Below, piece after piece: positions 33,726 through 42,396 of a stretch of DNA of 48,545 nucleotides. The stretch is from UBA6244 sp041582875 (GTDB lineage: Bacteria > Bacteroidota > Bacteroidia > Bacteroidales > F082). The position numbers and the translations under genes are program-made. The stretch lies in NCBI GenBank assembly GCA_041582875.1, contig JBFHGX010000011.1, forward strand, positions 1 through 48,545. Reading direction: 5' to 3'. The notes below the pieces were generated by a model. That model did no database searches and had not been told where the DNA came from. It was given only the letters and a program-made list of their open reading frames with translations. The number at the start of each line of letters is the position of its first letter. Position 1 is the first letter of the stretch.

Positions 33726-34736
33726 TTAGGGCTGATCGTCAAACCATTGGGTTACCCGTGACTTAAATCCATCGGTAGCATCAAAGGCAAATCCATCATT
33801 GGTGGAATAAATAAAGAAGCCTTCCAGTTTAGGATTGGCATTTACAAATTCAAGAGACTTTTCAAGCCCCATCACCATACACGCCGTTGCATAGGCATCA
33901 GCAAAAGCAGTACTATCGCTCAGAATAGTAGCGCTTAAAAGTGTTTGACGAGCAGGATATCCAGTTTTAGGATCAATGGTATGCGAATACCGAACCCCAT
34001 CTTCCTCGAAATATTTACGGTAATTACCTGAAGTCGCAATAGAAGCATTTTCGAGCTCAATCACGGCAGACAATACACGATCGCTATTTTTATCTGCTGC
34101 TGGCTTTTCAATTCCAACAGCCCAACGACTTCCGTCAGGTTTACCTCCCCTTCCTTTAATCTCACCTCCAATGTCGATCAGATAATTCTTGATCCCTTGC
34201 GAAGAAAGAAAATCACCGACGACATCTACAGAATAACCTTGTGCGACTGCATTAAAGTCAAACGATGTTCTAATATCATCTTTTTCAACACGACCGTTAT
34301 TGATTCTCACTTTGTTATATCCTACTAAAGCACGTAAACTATCCACAATAGCAGCATCCACGTGTTTAACCCCATTAGCACCAAAACCCCAAGCCTTGGC
34401 TAAAGAACCAACAGTAAAATCAAAAGCCCCATCCGTTTCTTTCGCCACTTCAGTGGATATTTTAAAGTTATCAATAAAATACCGGTCAAGTTTGGTTGTT
34501 AAATCGCCTCTATTAACCCGACAAAGTATGGATTCGGGTATCCAAAGTGAAACCGATTGATCGAAATCACCCAAAATAGAATCAACTTGTTGGTGAAAGT
34601 CTCGACCTTCGAAATCATAATAAATAATGGAGTAATAGGTTCCCTGAGCTTCGCCTTGGAGCTTCACAACCTGAGGAGCGTGTATAGCGTTGCAGCCCCA
34701 TAAAAACAACAATAAAAAGCCGTAAAAATATCGCAT
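33726..34736 (-). CDS. apbE: FAD:protein FMN transferase (lipoprotein)
   Basis: 336 residues with an N-terminal lipoprotein-like signal ending at C15 (LLFLWGC). ApbE splits FAD and attaches FMN covalently to a threonine of target proteins, among them NqrB and NqrC, whose genes lie in the minus-strand operon just upstream. Visible motifs: GTYYSIIYYD, SLAKAWGFGANG, the flavin-site DIGGEIKGRG, YSHTIDPKTGYPA and the metal-site FADAYATACMVMG. It is the last gene of an operon with two paralogous outer-membrane-type genes (9-base gap). Mature protein would face the periplasm, where NqrC and the NqrB target threonine are modified. Confidence 0.95.
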   Translation of the reverse strand: MRYFYGFLLLFLWGCNAIHAPQVVKLQGEAQGTYYSIIYYDFEGRDFHQQVDSILGDFDQSVSLWIPESILCRVNRGDLTTKLDRYFIDNFKISTEVAKETDGAFDFTVGSLAKAWGFGANGVKHVDAAIVDSLRALVGYNKVRINNGRVEKDDIRTSFDFNAVAQGYSVDVVGDFLSSQGIKNYLIDIGGEIKGRGGKPDGSRWAVGIEKPAADKNSDRVLSAVIELENASIATSGNYRKYFEEDGVRYSHTIDPKTGYPARQTLLSATILSDSTAFADAYATACMVMGLEKSLEFVNANPKLEGFFIYSTNDGFAFDATDGFKSRVTQWFDDQP

Positions 34737-34745
34737 ACAATTTTC

Positions 34746-34771
34746 TTAAAAACGGTACGACAAATTAAAAG
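34746..34771. repeat. 26-bp direct repeat, copy 1 (3' end of paralog A)
   Basis: 25 of 26 bases match 35516-35541. It encodes the terminal FNLSYRF and stop of both paralogs on the minus strand. The single difference is silent (Tyr codon). Confidence 0.85.
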
Positions 34772-35504
34772 CAAAAGCCCCAACTGTTTTCACTTCTTTT
34801 TTGTCTTCAGAAGATTGATCGAGGTACCTAACGCCAATGGAACCAACGATTGCCAGGCTCATATCCTTTACTGGACTAATTATCAATGCATTATTAATTA
34901 GAAATCTGAAGACAGTAGTTTCGAGGTGATTTTCAACATACTGACTGCTGTTATAGTAAGTATCATCATAAGTAGCTGTACCTATTTGAAATCCGGGACC
35001 TAAACAATACCTTACCCGTCCTTGACCCGTAGGGTAAAAATTCAAATTTACACCTGTATAATATTTATTTTGCACATCATCAAACCCATTGCGGTCAGAG
35101 TCACTAAAACCAAGTGAAACGGGGATTTGAATACCTATTTTACCATTTGAAATAATCCGTTCGTAAGATAAAGTAAACTGATTCACAATTAAATCAAATA
35201 AATGAAACGTCATCAAATTTTTATTGTAATCGTAAACCGATTTTAGTTCATCTTCACCTTGAAAATAGCGTACTGTTCCATCTTCAAATGCGATGAGACT
35301 AATCTCCTTATTATCTATTGCAAACACAGCTTTTGAATCTTCACCAAATAAACGGTAATGTGTTTCATTGCTACCTACATAAATATGCTCAGCCGCAATA
35401 CGGGATGTATTATTTTTTAAATAAATAAAATCCTGTGCTTGAAGGGAAGAGAACGAAATCAAAGCAACCAAAATCGTGAACCCAATGGTAAAAACATTTT
35501 TCAT
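34746..35504 (-). CDS. Putative outer-membrane beta-barrel-type protein, paralog A
   Basis: 252 residues with a signal peptide (about 1-23, ending SLQAQ). The body is rich in alternating aromatic and polar strands, and the protein ends in an aromatic residue (SYRF), as outer-membrane barrels do. It is a paralog of the next gene upstream: shared blocks include FTLSYERIIS with SNGKIGIQIPVSLGF, GVNLNFYPTGQGRVRY with LGPG, and the identical last residues FNLSYRF. The N-terminal part (about 25-90) contains a DFIYLKNNTSRIAAEHIYV stretch likely to be a small periplasmic domain. It lies between its paralog and apbE, 9 bases from the latter. No function is known; a role near the Nqr system is only suggested by position. 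Confidence 0.7.
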   Translation of the reverse strand: MKNVFTIGFTILVALISFSSLQAQDFIYLKNNTSRIAAEHIYVGSNETHYRLFGEDSKAVFAIDNKEISLIAFEDGTVRYFQGEDELKSVYDYNKNLMTFHLFDLIVNQFTLSYERIISNGKIGIQIPVSLGFSDSDRNGFDDVQNKYYTGVNLNFYPTGQGRVRYCLGPGFQIGTATYDDTYYNSSQYVENHLETTVFRFLINNALIISPVKDMSLAIVGSIGVRYLDQSSEDKKEVKTVGAFAFNLSYRF

Positions 35505-35515
35505 CTTTAATAGGT

Positions 35516-35541
35516 TTAAAAACGGTATGACAAATTAAAAG
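35516..35541. repeat. 26-bp direct repeat, copy 2 (3' end of paralog B)
   Basis: Partner of 34746-34771, 770 bases away, with one mismatch. The near-identity at DNA level, while the rest of the genes has diverged, suggests strong constraint or local gene conversion. Confidence 0.85.
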
Positions 35542-36301
35542 ACAGTTTTCCTGTTGTGGCAGTTTTACCATCATCTACAGCAAAAAAGTGACGGGCACCA
35601 AGACTTGCCACCAAAGATATACTAAAGTGTGAGAGAGGTGAAATAATTAATCCGTTATTAACCATAAAGGAGATATACCCAGTATTGATTTCCTCCTCAA
35701 TATAATACCCATAATAACTATCATAATAACCACCCTCTGAATAGATGCCACTACCCCCCATAATTGATGGTCCAAAAAAGTAACGGACTCTTCCTTGGCG
35801 CGTGGGGAAAATATTTAAACTCAAACCTGTTGTAAAACGGTTGGCAAAATTTAGTTCAAATTCAGAATCAAAGGGGGGAGGCAACAAAAGATCAGTATTG
35901 GAATCACCATAACCAAACGAAATGGGCAGTTGCAAAGAAAATTTACCATCGGATAACACACGTTCGTATGACATGGTAAAGTTGCTGGTAGCAAAATCAA
36001 GCACATGGAAATTAATCAAATTAAAACCAAGAGCCTCGGTAGTTTTCGTTCTATTTCCCAAATCAGCTGGAAACAACTTTTCACCATTGGCAAATTGAAT
36101 ATATTCTATTTTACTAAGTAACATGGATAAAACCTGACCAGAATCATCATCAAAATTCTGATAGAATACGGTTTTAGATTTAATAACAATCTCTTTGGCA
36201 TCCAGCTTTGCCCTATTGGTTAAAACAATCACGTCCTGTCCATAGGAAGCCATATGCAACCCAAACAATATAGAAAGGAGTAGAAGACTTCGATTTTTCA
36301 T
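35516..36301 (-). CDS. Putative outer-membrane beta-barrel-type protein, paralog B
   Basis: 261 residues with a signal peptide (about 1-21, ending ASYGQ). It shares with the downstream gene the order of a short N-terminal periplasmic-like domain (DVIVLTNRAKLDAKEIVI) and a C-terminal barrel-like region: MSYERVLSDGKFSLQLPIS, LSLNIFPTRQGRVRY with FGPS, and the ending FNLSYRF. A Tyr/Gly-rich loop (about 185-205) is unique to this copy. Eleven bases separate it from paralog A, and it is the first gene of the operon that ends with apbE. A minus-7 box lies 32 bases before its ATG. Function unknown. Confidence 0.7.
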   Translation of the reverse strand: MKNRSLLLLSILFGLHMASYGQDVIVLTNRAKLDAKEIVIKSKTVFYQNFDDDSGQVLSMLLSKIEYIQFANGEKLFPADLGNRTKTTEALGFNLINFHVLDFATSNFTMSYERVLSDGKFSLQLPISFGYGDSNTDLLLPPPFDSEFELNFANRFTTGLSLNIFPTRQGRVRYFFGPSIMGGSGIYSEGGYYDSYYGYYIEEEINTGYISFMVNNGLIISPLSHFSISLVASLGARHFFAVDDGKTATTGKLSFNLSYRF

Positions 36302-36333
36302 AAAACAATGATTGGTTATATTACAAAGACAAG

Positions 36334-36341
36334 CAAAAATA
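36334..36341 (-). promoter_or_regulatory. Putative minus-7 box (TATTTTTG on minus strand) for the paralog B-apbE operon
   Basis: Perfect TAnnTTTG on the minus strand, 32 bases before the ATG at 36301. Its T-run is also the T-tract that follows the terminator hairpin of the nqr operon. No TTG at minus-33 spacing. Confidence 0.5.
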
Positions 36342-36372
36342 GAAAAGGTGACAATTCATTGCCACCTTTTCT
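36341..36372 (-). terminator. Terminator hairpin of the nqr operon
   Basis: A perfect 10-bp stem (36341-36350 with 36363-36372), 12-base loop, 19 bases after the nqrF stop. On the minus strand a T-rich tract follows. A T-run also flanks it on the other side, so it could work in both directions. Confidence 0.7.
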
Positions 36373-36391
36373 GCTTTTTTTATGTTAATTC

Positions 36392-37651
36392 CTAGCTACC
36401 GAAATCATCAAATGCAATCATTTCGTCAGGAACACCCAGATTTTCGAGCATCTTTAAGACGGCATCATTCATCATAGGTGGTCCGCAAAGGTAATATTCA
36501 ATATCCTCCGGTTCAGGATGGTTCTTTAGATAGTTATCATAAATCACCTGATGAATAAATCCGGTATAGCCCTTCCAGTTATCCTCTTTCAAAGGTTCTG
36601 ATAAAGCTACTTCAAACTTGAAGTTTGGATTTTCTTCCTCAATTTTCTCAAATTGATCAACATAGAACAACTCACGCTTTGAACGACCACCATACCAAAA
36701 AGTAGATTTCCTGTCGGTATGTTTGGTATTGTATAAATCAAAGATATGTGAACGCATGGGAGCCATTCCAGCACCACCACCGATAAACATCATTTCGCGC
36801 TTTGTATCCTTAATAAAAAACTCTCCGTAAGGGCCACTAACCATTACTTTATCTCCTGGTTTCAGCGAGAAAATATAGGAAGAACAAATACCCGGATTCA
36901 CATTCATAAATCCACCTTTTTTGCGATCCCATGGCGGTGTAGCAATACGAATATTAAGCATAACAATATTACCTTCGGCAGGATGGTTGGCCATAGAATA
37001 GGCACGATAAATAGGCTCAGGATTTTTCATTTTCAAATCCCACATATTAAATTTATCCCACTCTTCTTTATATTGCTCTTCAATATCCATATTCTTGAAG
37101 TCAACTTCCACTTTTGGAACATCAATTTGGATATAACCTCCCGATTTAAAATCAAGCGTTTCACCTTCAGGTAATCTAACCACAAATTCTTTAATAAAGG
37201 AGGCCACATTGTGGTTGGAAACAACCGTACACTCCCATTTTTTAATTCCAAATATTTCGGCAGGAACTTCAATTTCCATGTCCTCACGTACTTTTACCTG
37301 ACAACCCAAGCGCCAATTGGCCGCTTGCTCTTTTCTGGTAAAAAAACCTTTTTCGGTAGGAAGAATGGATCCTCCACCGGCATTCACCTGCACCTTACAC
37401 ATGGCACAAGTTCCTCCCCCCCCACAGGCAGAAGGTAAAAAGATTTTATTGGCAGACAAGGTTGACAATAACGTAGAACCAGGATCGGTTTCTATTTCTT
37501 TTTCACTATTGATGGTGATCTTAACCCTACCCTGAGGCATTAGTTTTTTACGTGCAAACAACAGCAACCATACCAGTAACAACACGATTACCAGAAAGAT
37601 TGCGATACTTGAGCCAATCACCACTCCTATTCCAACTTGCAATAAAGTCAT
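36392..37651 (-). CDS. nqrF: Na+-translocating NADH:quinone reductase subunit F
   Basis: 419 residues. NqrF is the NADH-oxidising entry point of the sodium pump. One membrane segment (about 5-33), then a ferredoxin domain with a [2Fe-2S] site C76, C82, C85 and C117 (ACGGGGTCAMC ... GCQV), then a ferredoxin-reductase module: the FAD motif RAYSMAN, the NADH site GGGAGMAPMRSH and the C-terminal CGPPMMNDAVLKML with a terminal aromatic FDDFGS. All cofactor residues seem present. It is the last gene of nqrABCDEF, 21 bases after nqrE, and is followed by a hairpin terminator. Confidence 0.97.
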   Translation of the reverse strand: MTLLQVGIGVVIGSSIAIFLVIVLLLVWLLLFARKKLMPQGRVKITINSEKEIETDPGSTLLSTLSANKIFLPSACGGGGTCAMCKVQVNAGGGSILPTEKGFFTRKEQAANWRLGCQVKVREDMEIEVPAEIFGIKKWECTVVSNHNVASFIKEFVVRLPEGETLDFKSGGYIQIDVPKVEVDFKNMDIEEQYKEEWDKFNMWDLKMKNPEPIYRAYSMANHPAEGNIVMLNIRIATPPWDRKKGGFMNVNPGICSSYIFSLKPGDKVMVSGPYGEFFIKDTKREMMFIGGGAGMAPMRSHIFDLYNTKHTDRKSTFWYGGRSKRELFYVDQFEKIEEENPNFKFEVALSEPLKEDNWKGYTGFIHQVIYDNYLKNHPEPEDIEYYLCGPPMMNDAVLKMLENLGVPDEMIAFDDFGS

Positions 37652-37672
37652 TGTATATAAAATTTAATTATG

Positions 37673-38290
37673 CTATAACTTAATACCAAGGAAGCTCATG
37701 AAAGCGATTCCCATTAATCCGGTAATAATAAAAGTAATCCCCAATCCACGCAAAGGTGCAGGCACATCAGAATACCTGATTTTTTCACGAATGGCTGCTA
37801 TACCAACGATGGCCAGAAACCAACCAACTCCTGATCCCAATCCAAAGGAAGTGGCTTGAGCAAGACTTTGATATTCACGCTCCTGCATGAACAATGAACC
37901 ACCCAAAATAGCACAGTTTACTGCAATTAAGGGTAAGAATATTCCTAATGAGGCGTACAATGAAGGTGAAAATTTTTCAACAATCATCTCTACCAACTGA
38001 ACCATTGAGGCAATAATAGCAATAAAAAGAATAAAGCTTAAAAAGCTCAAATCAACATCGCTAAAACTAGGGTCGAGCCAAGCCAAAGCCCCTGCTTTTA
38101 GAATGTATTCGTTCAGCATATAATCTACCGGAACAGTGATACCAAGCACAAAAACTACGGCTGCACCTAATCCAACAGAAGTCTTTACCGTTTTCGAGAC
38201 CGCAAGGTATGAACACATGCCTAAGAAGTAGGCAAATACCATGTTGTCGATAAAAATGGATTTTATAAATATATTAAATATTTCTTGCAT
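37673..38290 (-). CDS. nqrE: Na+-translocating NADH:quinone reductase subunit E
   Basis: 205 residues, six predicted membrane helices. NqrE and NqrD form a pseudo-symmetric pair around a buried iron centre held by two cysteines from each; candidates here are C26 (FLGMCSYLAV) and C126 (AVNCAILGG). The half-helix layout with opposite topology to NqrD is expected. It starts 24 bases after nqrD on the minus strand. Confidence 0.97.
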   Translation of the reverse strand: MQEIFNIFIKSIFIDNMVFAYFLGMCSYLAVSKTVKTSVGLGAAVVFVLGITVPVDYMLNEYILKAGALAWLDPSFSDVDLSFLSFILFIAIIASMVQLVEMIVEKFSPSLYASLGIFLPLIAVNCAILGGSLFMQEREYQSLAQATSFGLGSGVGWFLAIVGIAAIREKIRYSDVPAPLRGLGITFIITGLMGIAFMSFLGIKL

Positions 38291-38314
38291 GTTATTAGCG
38301 TTTATTGGTTCAAC

Positions 38315-38971
38315 CTAGTTTTTTTCAATCAATTCACTTGTATAACTTCTTTGCACCCAAATGATAACACCTACTACTATAAGAGCCATGGGAGGAAGAA
38401 TCATAAAACCATTGTTTTTATAGCCCATTTCGTAAAACGATTGAGGAATCACTTCAAAACCGTAAATGGTACCTGACCCAAATAACTCTCTCAAAAAGGC
38501 TATGATAATCAAAATAAAACCATATCCGAGTCCATTACCGATGCCATCAAGAAAAGAAGGCCATGGTTTACTAGCCATGGCAAATGCTTCCAAGCGCCCC
38601 ATAATAATACAATTGGTGATAATCAAACCAACAAATACAGAGAGCTGCTTGCTCACATCATAAACAAAGGCTTTAAGCACCTGATCAACCAGAATAACCA
38701 TGGTTGCAATAACCACCAATTGAACGATAATTCGAATACGTGGAGGAATACCATTACGCATGATAGAGATAACCACGTTGGAAACAGCCATAACGAACAT
38801 CACAGAAATGGACATTACAATGGCTGGTTCTAATTTAGCTGTAACAGCCAATGCTGAGCAAATACCTAAAACTTGAACCGTAATTGGATTACTAAGGTTC
38901 AAAGGATTTTTCAGCAATTTCATATTTTTTGGCGAGAATAAAGGCTCGCGTTCTTTTATTTCAGCGCTCAT
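38315..38971 (-). CDS. nqrD: Na+-translocating NADH:quinone reductase subunit D
   Basis: 218 residues with six predicted membrane helices. The two cysteines that would bind the membrane-embedded iron centre with NqrE are C38 (LGICSALAV) and C121 (ITNCIIMGR). Other family blocks: the GIPPRIRIIVQLVVIA helix and FLRELFGSGT. The gene starts 3 bases after nqrC ends, which implies tight translational coupling. Confidence 0.97.
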   Translation of the reverse strand: MSAEIKEREPLFSPKNMKLLKNPLNLSNPITVQVLGICSALAVTAKLEPAIVMSISVMFVMAVSNVVISIMRNGIPPRIRIIVQLVVIATMVILVDQVLKAFVYDVSKQLSVFVGLIITNCIIMGRLEAFAMASKPWPSFLDGIGNGLGYGFILIIIAFLRELFGSGTIYGFEVIPQSFYEMGYKNNGFMILPPMALIVVGVIIWVQRSYTSELIEKN

Positions 38972-38974
38972 GGT

Positions 38975-39712
38975 TTATCTGTGTTTTTGTAAATATGGTA
39001 AATAATCTTTCAGCACATCATGGATCATATCGTTAACACCATTACTGGTGATAGTTCCACCAGAAATGGCATCGACGCCATGAATACGCTGATTCTCAGG
39101 CATAGTATTCACACCACCTTTAACAACCCTGATAGAAGTAAATTGGTTTTGTTCATCGAATATTTTTTTACCAACAAACTGTTTGGTGAAGCCAATCGTA
39201 TTGATCTCAGCACCAAGTCCGGGAGTTTCACCTTTATGATCGAATGTAACACCTACAACAGTGTTTAAATCTTCATTCAATGCCATATTTCCCCATATGG
39301 GACCCCATAATCCAACACCTCTGAAAGGAACTACATACAAGGTTTGTCCTTCTTTATTAATCACATACAAAGGCAACTGAAAGGGTTCTCCCTGAGAAGC
39401 TTTATACAATTCAGCTTTCATGTCAAGCTTAAAAGCCTTAGCATTTTGCTTATTGCTTTCTGTATATGACTCAACCACCTGACCATCCTGATCAATTACG
39501 ATTTCTTCCGTAACATACTCATTAAATAATCCAATGGCAGTTTCTGCAGTTACATCAGGTATTTGGGCTGAAGCCAAAATACCGCCCATTTTATCGATCG
39601 CCACGTTACGCTCCTGAAAAGGCTTGAGGAGCATTGCGGCGGTAGATAGCAGCGCTGCGGCAACAATAACCATGATGCCAGCGTATCTGAATATATATCC
39701 GTTACTATACAT
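38975..39712 (-). CDS. nqrC: Na+-translocating NADH:quinone reductase subunit C
   Basis: 245 residues. One N-terminal membrane helix (about 10-28) anchors a periplasmic FMN-binding domain. The flavinylation motif DAISGGT ends at T220, the threonine to which ApbE attaches FMN; the usual alanine is glycine here (SGGT rather than SGAT), still within known variation. LGAEINTIGFTKQFVGK and GGVNTMPEN are typical. It lies 14 bases after nqrB. Confidence 0.97.
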   Translation of the reverse strand: MYSNGYIFRYAGIMVIVAAALLSTAAMLLKPFQERNVAIDKMGGILASAQIPDVTAETAIGLFNEYVTEEIVIDQDGQVVESYTESNKQNAKAFKLDMKAELYKASQGEPFQLPLYVINKEGQTLYVVPFRGVGLWGPIWGNMALNEDLNTVVGVTFDHKGETPGLGAEINTIGFTKQFVGKKIFDEQNQFTSIRVVKGGVNTMPENQRIHGVDAISGGTITSNGVNDMIHDVLKDYLPYLQKHR

Positions 39713-39726
39713 TGTCTTAAATCTTT

Positions 39727-40878
39727 TTATGAATTGGTAACTATGGCTTTCATACGTTTGAGCCGCTTTTTAATATTCGCTTCAACCACATAATGATCGA
39801 TCAGCGGTGCAAACACATTCATCAACAGGATAGCGAGCATAACTCCCTCAGGATAAGCTGGGTTAAATACTCGAATAAGAATGGCTATGGCTCCAATAAG
39901 GAAACCGTAGATGTACATTCCCTTGGTAGTTTGGGTGGCTGTAACCGGATCGGTGGCCATAAAGACAGCACCGAAAGCAAAACCTCCCATTAGCATATGA
40001 TAATAGAACGGCAATTCCATATACTCATTAGCTCCCCAAAGGTTAAACAACAATCCCATCACAATACCTCCGGCAAATACGCTTAACATTATGCGCCAGT
40101 TGCCGATTCCGGTGGCCAACAAAATAACGGCTCCGATAAGAATCATCAGCACTGATGTTTCACCATTGGATCCGGGGATAATTCCCATGAACATATCAAT
40201 GGGAGAAGGAATGGCATCAAAATTACCTACAAGTGCATTTCCTAATGGGGTAGCTCCAGAATAAGCATCCAATTTTTCAGCTATCCAAACTTTGTCACCC
40301 GACATATCAGCAGGGTAAGCAAAGAATAAAAATGCCCGAGCTGTAAGTGCAGGATTTACAATGTTCATTCCAGTTCCACCAAAAACTTCTTTACCAAAAA
40401 TAACGGCAAAAGCTACGGCAATGGCCACCTGCCAAAGTGGAGTCTCCGGGGGTACAATCATCGGAATAAGAAGTCCCGAAACAAAAAATCCTTCGTTGAC
40501 CTCATGCCCCTTCACTTGAGCAAAAATGATTTCAATACCTAATCCAACACCATAAGAAACAATGATGATTGGCAGCATTTTCAGGAAACCAAACAAAAAA
40601 GAAGTCCAAATTTCAGACGTTTCTCCCAAAGAAAGAAAATGTTGATGCCCAATATTCCACATTCCGAACAACAAAGCCGGAATTAGAGAAATAAAAACAA
40701 CAATCATGGTACGTTTCATATCAACAGCATCCCGAATGTGTGAACCGGAAAAAGTAACCTTATCCGGAACAAAAAGCAGGGTTTCAATGGAGTCGAATGT
40801 TGAATGAAACTTCTCGAACTTACCACCCTTTTCAAAATGGGGTTTCTGTTTATCTAATAGATTTCTAAGCGCTTTCAT
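39727..40878 (-). CDS. nqrB: Na+-translocating NADH:quinone reductase subunit B
   Basis: 383 residues with about ten membrane helices. NqrB carries the sodium path, a covalent FMN and riboflavin. The covalent FMN site is T210 in DAYSGATPLG. Other family blocks: DAVDMKRTMIVVFISLIPALLFGMWN near the N-terminus, GKEVFGGTGMNIVNPALTARAFLFF and ATDPVTATQTTKGMYIYG. It lies 25 bases after nqrA. ApbE, which would load T210, is encoded in the next operon downstream. Confidence 0.97.
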   Translation of the reverse strand: MKALRNLLDKQKPHFEKGGKFEKFHSTFDSIETLLFVPDKVTFSGSHIRDAVDMKRTMIVVFISLIPALLFGMWNIGHQHFLSLGETSEIWTSFLFGFLKMLPIIIVSYGVGLGIEIIFAQVKGHEVNEGFFVSGLLIPMIVPPETPLWQVAIAVAFAVIFGKEVFGGTGMNIVNPALTARAFLFFAYPADMSGDKVWIAEKLDAYSGATPLGNALVGNFDAIPSPIDMFMGIIPGSNGETSVLMILIGAVILLATGIGNWRIMLSVFAGGIVMGLLFNLWGANEYMELPFYYHMLMGGFAFGAVFMATDPVTATQTTKGMYIYGFLIGAIAILIRVFNPAYPEGVMLAILLMNVFAPLIDHYVVEANIKKRLKRMKAIVTNS

Positions 40879-40903
40879 GCAATATATACTGATTAACTTA
40901 TAT

Positions 40904-42253
40904 TTAACTCATTTCCTGACGCATCAGCTCCAAGCCTTTGCGGACAATTGCCTGCATCTCCGTTTTGGAAGTATCAATAACCTCACAAAGCGCAAAATCT
41001 TCGGCGTCTATTTCATAAATCCCCAGATTTTCCATAGCATCGATATCTTCTACCATAATGGCTTTTAAAAGTGTCATGGGGTAAATATCAAAGGGAAATA
41101 CTTTCTCGTATTTTCCAGTCATTACCAATGCCCTATGACCGCCATGTAAATTGGTATCTAAACGGTACTTGCGATTCGGTGTCATCCAAGCAGTGAAAGT
41201 CTTTGAGAAACTAAATTTATTGAAACCTGGCAATAACCATCCAAAAAATTCTGCGTAATCACCTTCTGGAATTACCGTCACCAAGGATTGATAAAAACCA
41301 ACAAAGCCATCTTTTTCTATTTTCTCGCCGGTAAGCACATTTCCACTAATAAAACGATTACTCCCGGGGGTAACATTTCCGCTGACCAACTGATCAATTG
41401 AAGCACCTAATGTGGTTTTGTAATATCTAGGTTTCAACACTTCAGAACCTGCCAAGGCTATAACACGAGTAAAATCAGGTTTACCACTAAGAAAGAAACG
41501 ACCTATCGACAAAACATCCTGAGGATATAGATACCAAATAACATCACCTTTGTTCATTGGATTAAGTCTACTCACCTGAACACTTACGTTTCCAGAAGGA
41601 TGAGGACCACTGAAAGTGTTAAGCTGAACTCCTTTAGAGTTTAGGAAAACTTTTGAAGTGGTATTTTTCTTATCCACGTTTAGGTGTACTACACCATCGG
41701 TAAGTTTGGTAAGAATATCAATACCTGCCTGAAATTCCTGTCCCTGACCATGTACAATTAAGTCATTATCTGGCGCAAGTGGTGAACTGTCGAATGCCGG
41801 AATAAAAATAGCCTTAGGTTTTTCCTCTGGATTAGCAATAGTGGCATAGGGACGCTGACGAATCATGGGCCAAATACCACTTTGTAGCAGTTTTTCCACA
41901 ATTGCCTTTCGATCCATTTTATCCACCATATTGACATCGAACGAAACAGACTCATTTTGTCCATCAGATTCAACAATCACCTCCAGCAATTTACGTTTAG
42001 CTCCGCGCTTCAAAGCCGTTACTTTTCCGCTAACGGGGGAGGTAAATATCAGGTTGTTACGATTTTTATCATAAAACAATGGCGTCCCAGCTTTCACTAC
42101 ATCCCCTTCTGCGACCATCATTTTGGGAAAAACACCAATAAAGTCTGTTGGTTTTATTGCAAATCGCTTTGCATGATAATCAACAATGGTTTTTTCTGAA
42201 TCACCTAACAACTTAATATCCAGACCCTTCTTAATAAGATAACTAGTTGACAT
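40904..42253 (-). CDS. nqrA: Na+-translocating NADH:quinone reductase subunit A
   Basis: 449 residues, the normal length for NqrA, a cytoplasmic subunit of the pump that contacts NqrB and has been linked to quinone binding. Typical segments: FIGVFPKMMVAEGDVVKAGTPLF, SPVSGKVTAL, the FSGPHPSGNVSVQVSRLNP block and NLHGGHRALVMTGKYEKVFPFDIYPMTLLKA. It is the first gene of the operon; the 143-base gap to the divergent Plug gene should hold its promoter, but no perfect TAnnTTTG box was found there on the minus strand. Confidence 0.97.
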   Translation of the reverse strand: MSTSYLIKKGLDIKLLGDSEKTIVDYHAKRFAIKPTDFIGVFPKMMVAEGDVVKAGTPLFYDKNRNNLIFTSPVSGKVTALKRGAKRKLLEVIVESDGQNESVSFDVNMVDKMDRKAIVEKLLQSGIWPMIRQRPYATIANPEEKPKAIFIPAFDSSPLAPDNDLIVHGQGQEFQAGIDILTKLTDGVVHLNVDKKNTTSKVFLNSKGVQLNTFSGPHPSGNVSVQVSRLNPMNKGDVIWYLYPQDVLSIGRFFLSGKPDFTRVIALAGSEVLKPRYYKTTLGASIDQLVSGNVTPGSNRFISGNVLTGEKIEKDGFVGFYQSLVTVIPEGDYAEFFGWLLPGFNKFSFSKTFTAWMTPNRKYRLDTNLHGGHRALVMTGKYEKVFPFDIYPMTLLKAIMVEDIDAMENLGIYEIDAEDFALCEVIDTSKTEMQAIVRKGLELMRQEMS

Positions 42254-42396
42254 ATATAAATAGATTCATGTATTAATTCGAGTGCAATTTAGATAATAAT
42301 CCCGTTTTAAATCTCTTTCATTTACAAATAATACCTATTTTTACTAACTCTAAATAATCTACGAATATTTCATGAAATTACCATAAAACTCAGCAC

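Noticed and set aside
42336..42343. TATTTTTA as a minus-7 box for the Plug gene
   Set aside because: Lacks the final G, lies far (53 bases) from the ATG, and no minus-33 TTG supports it.
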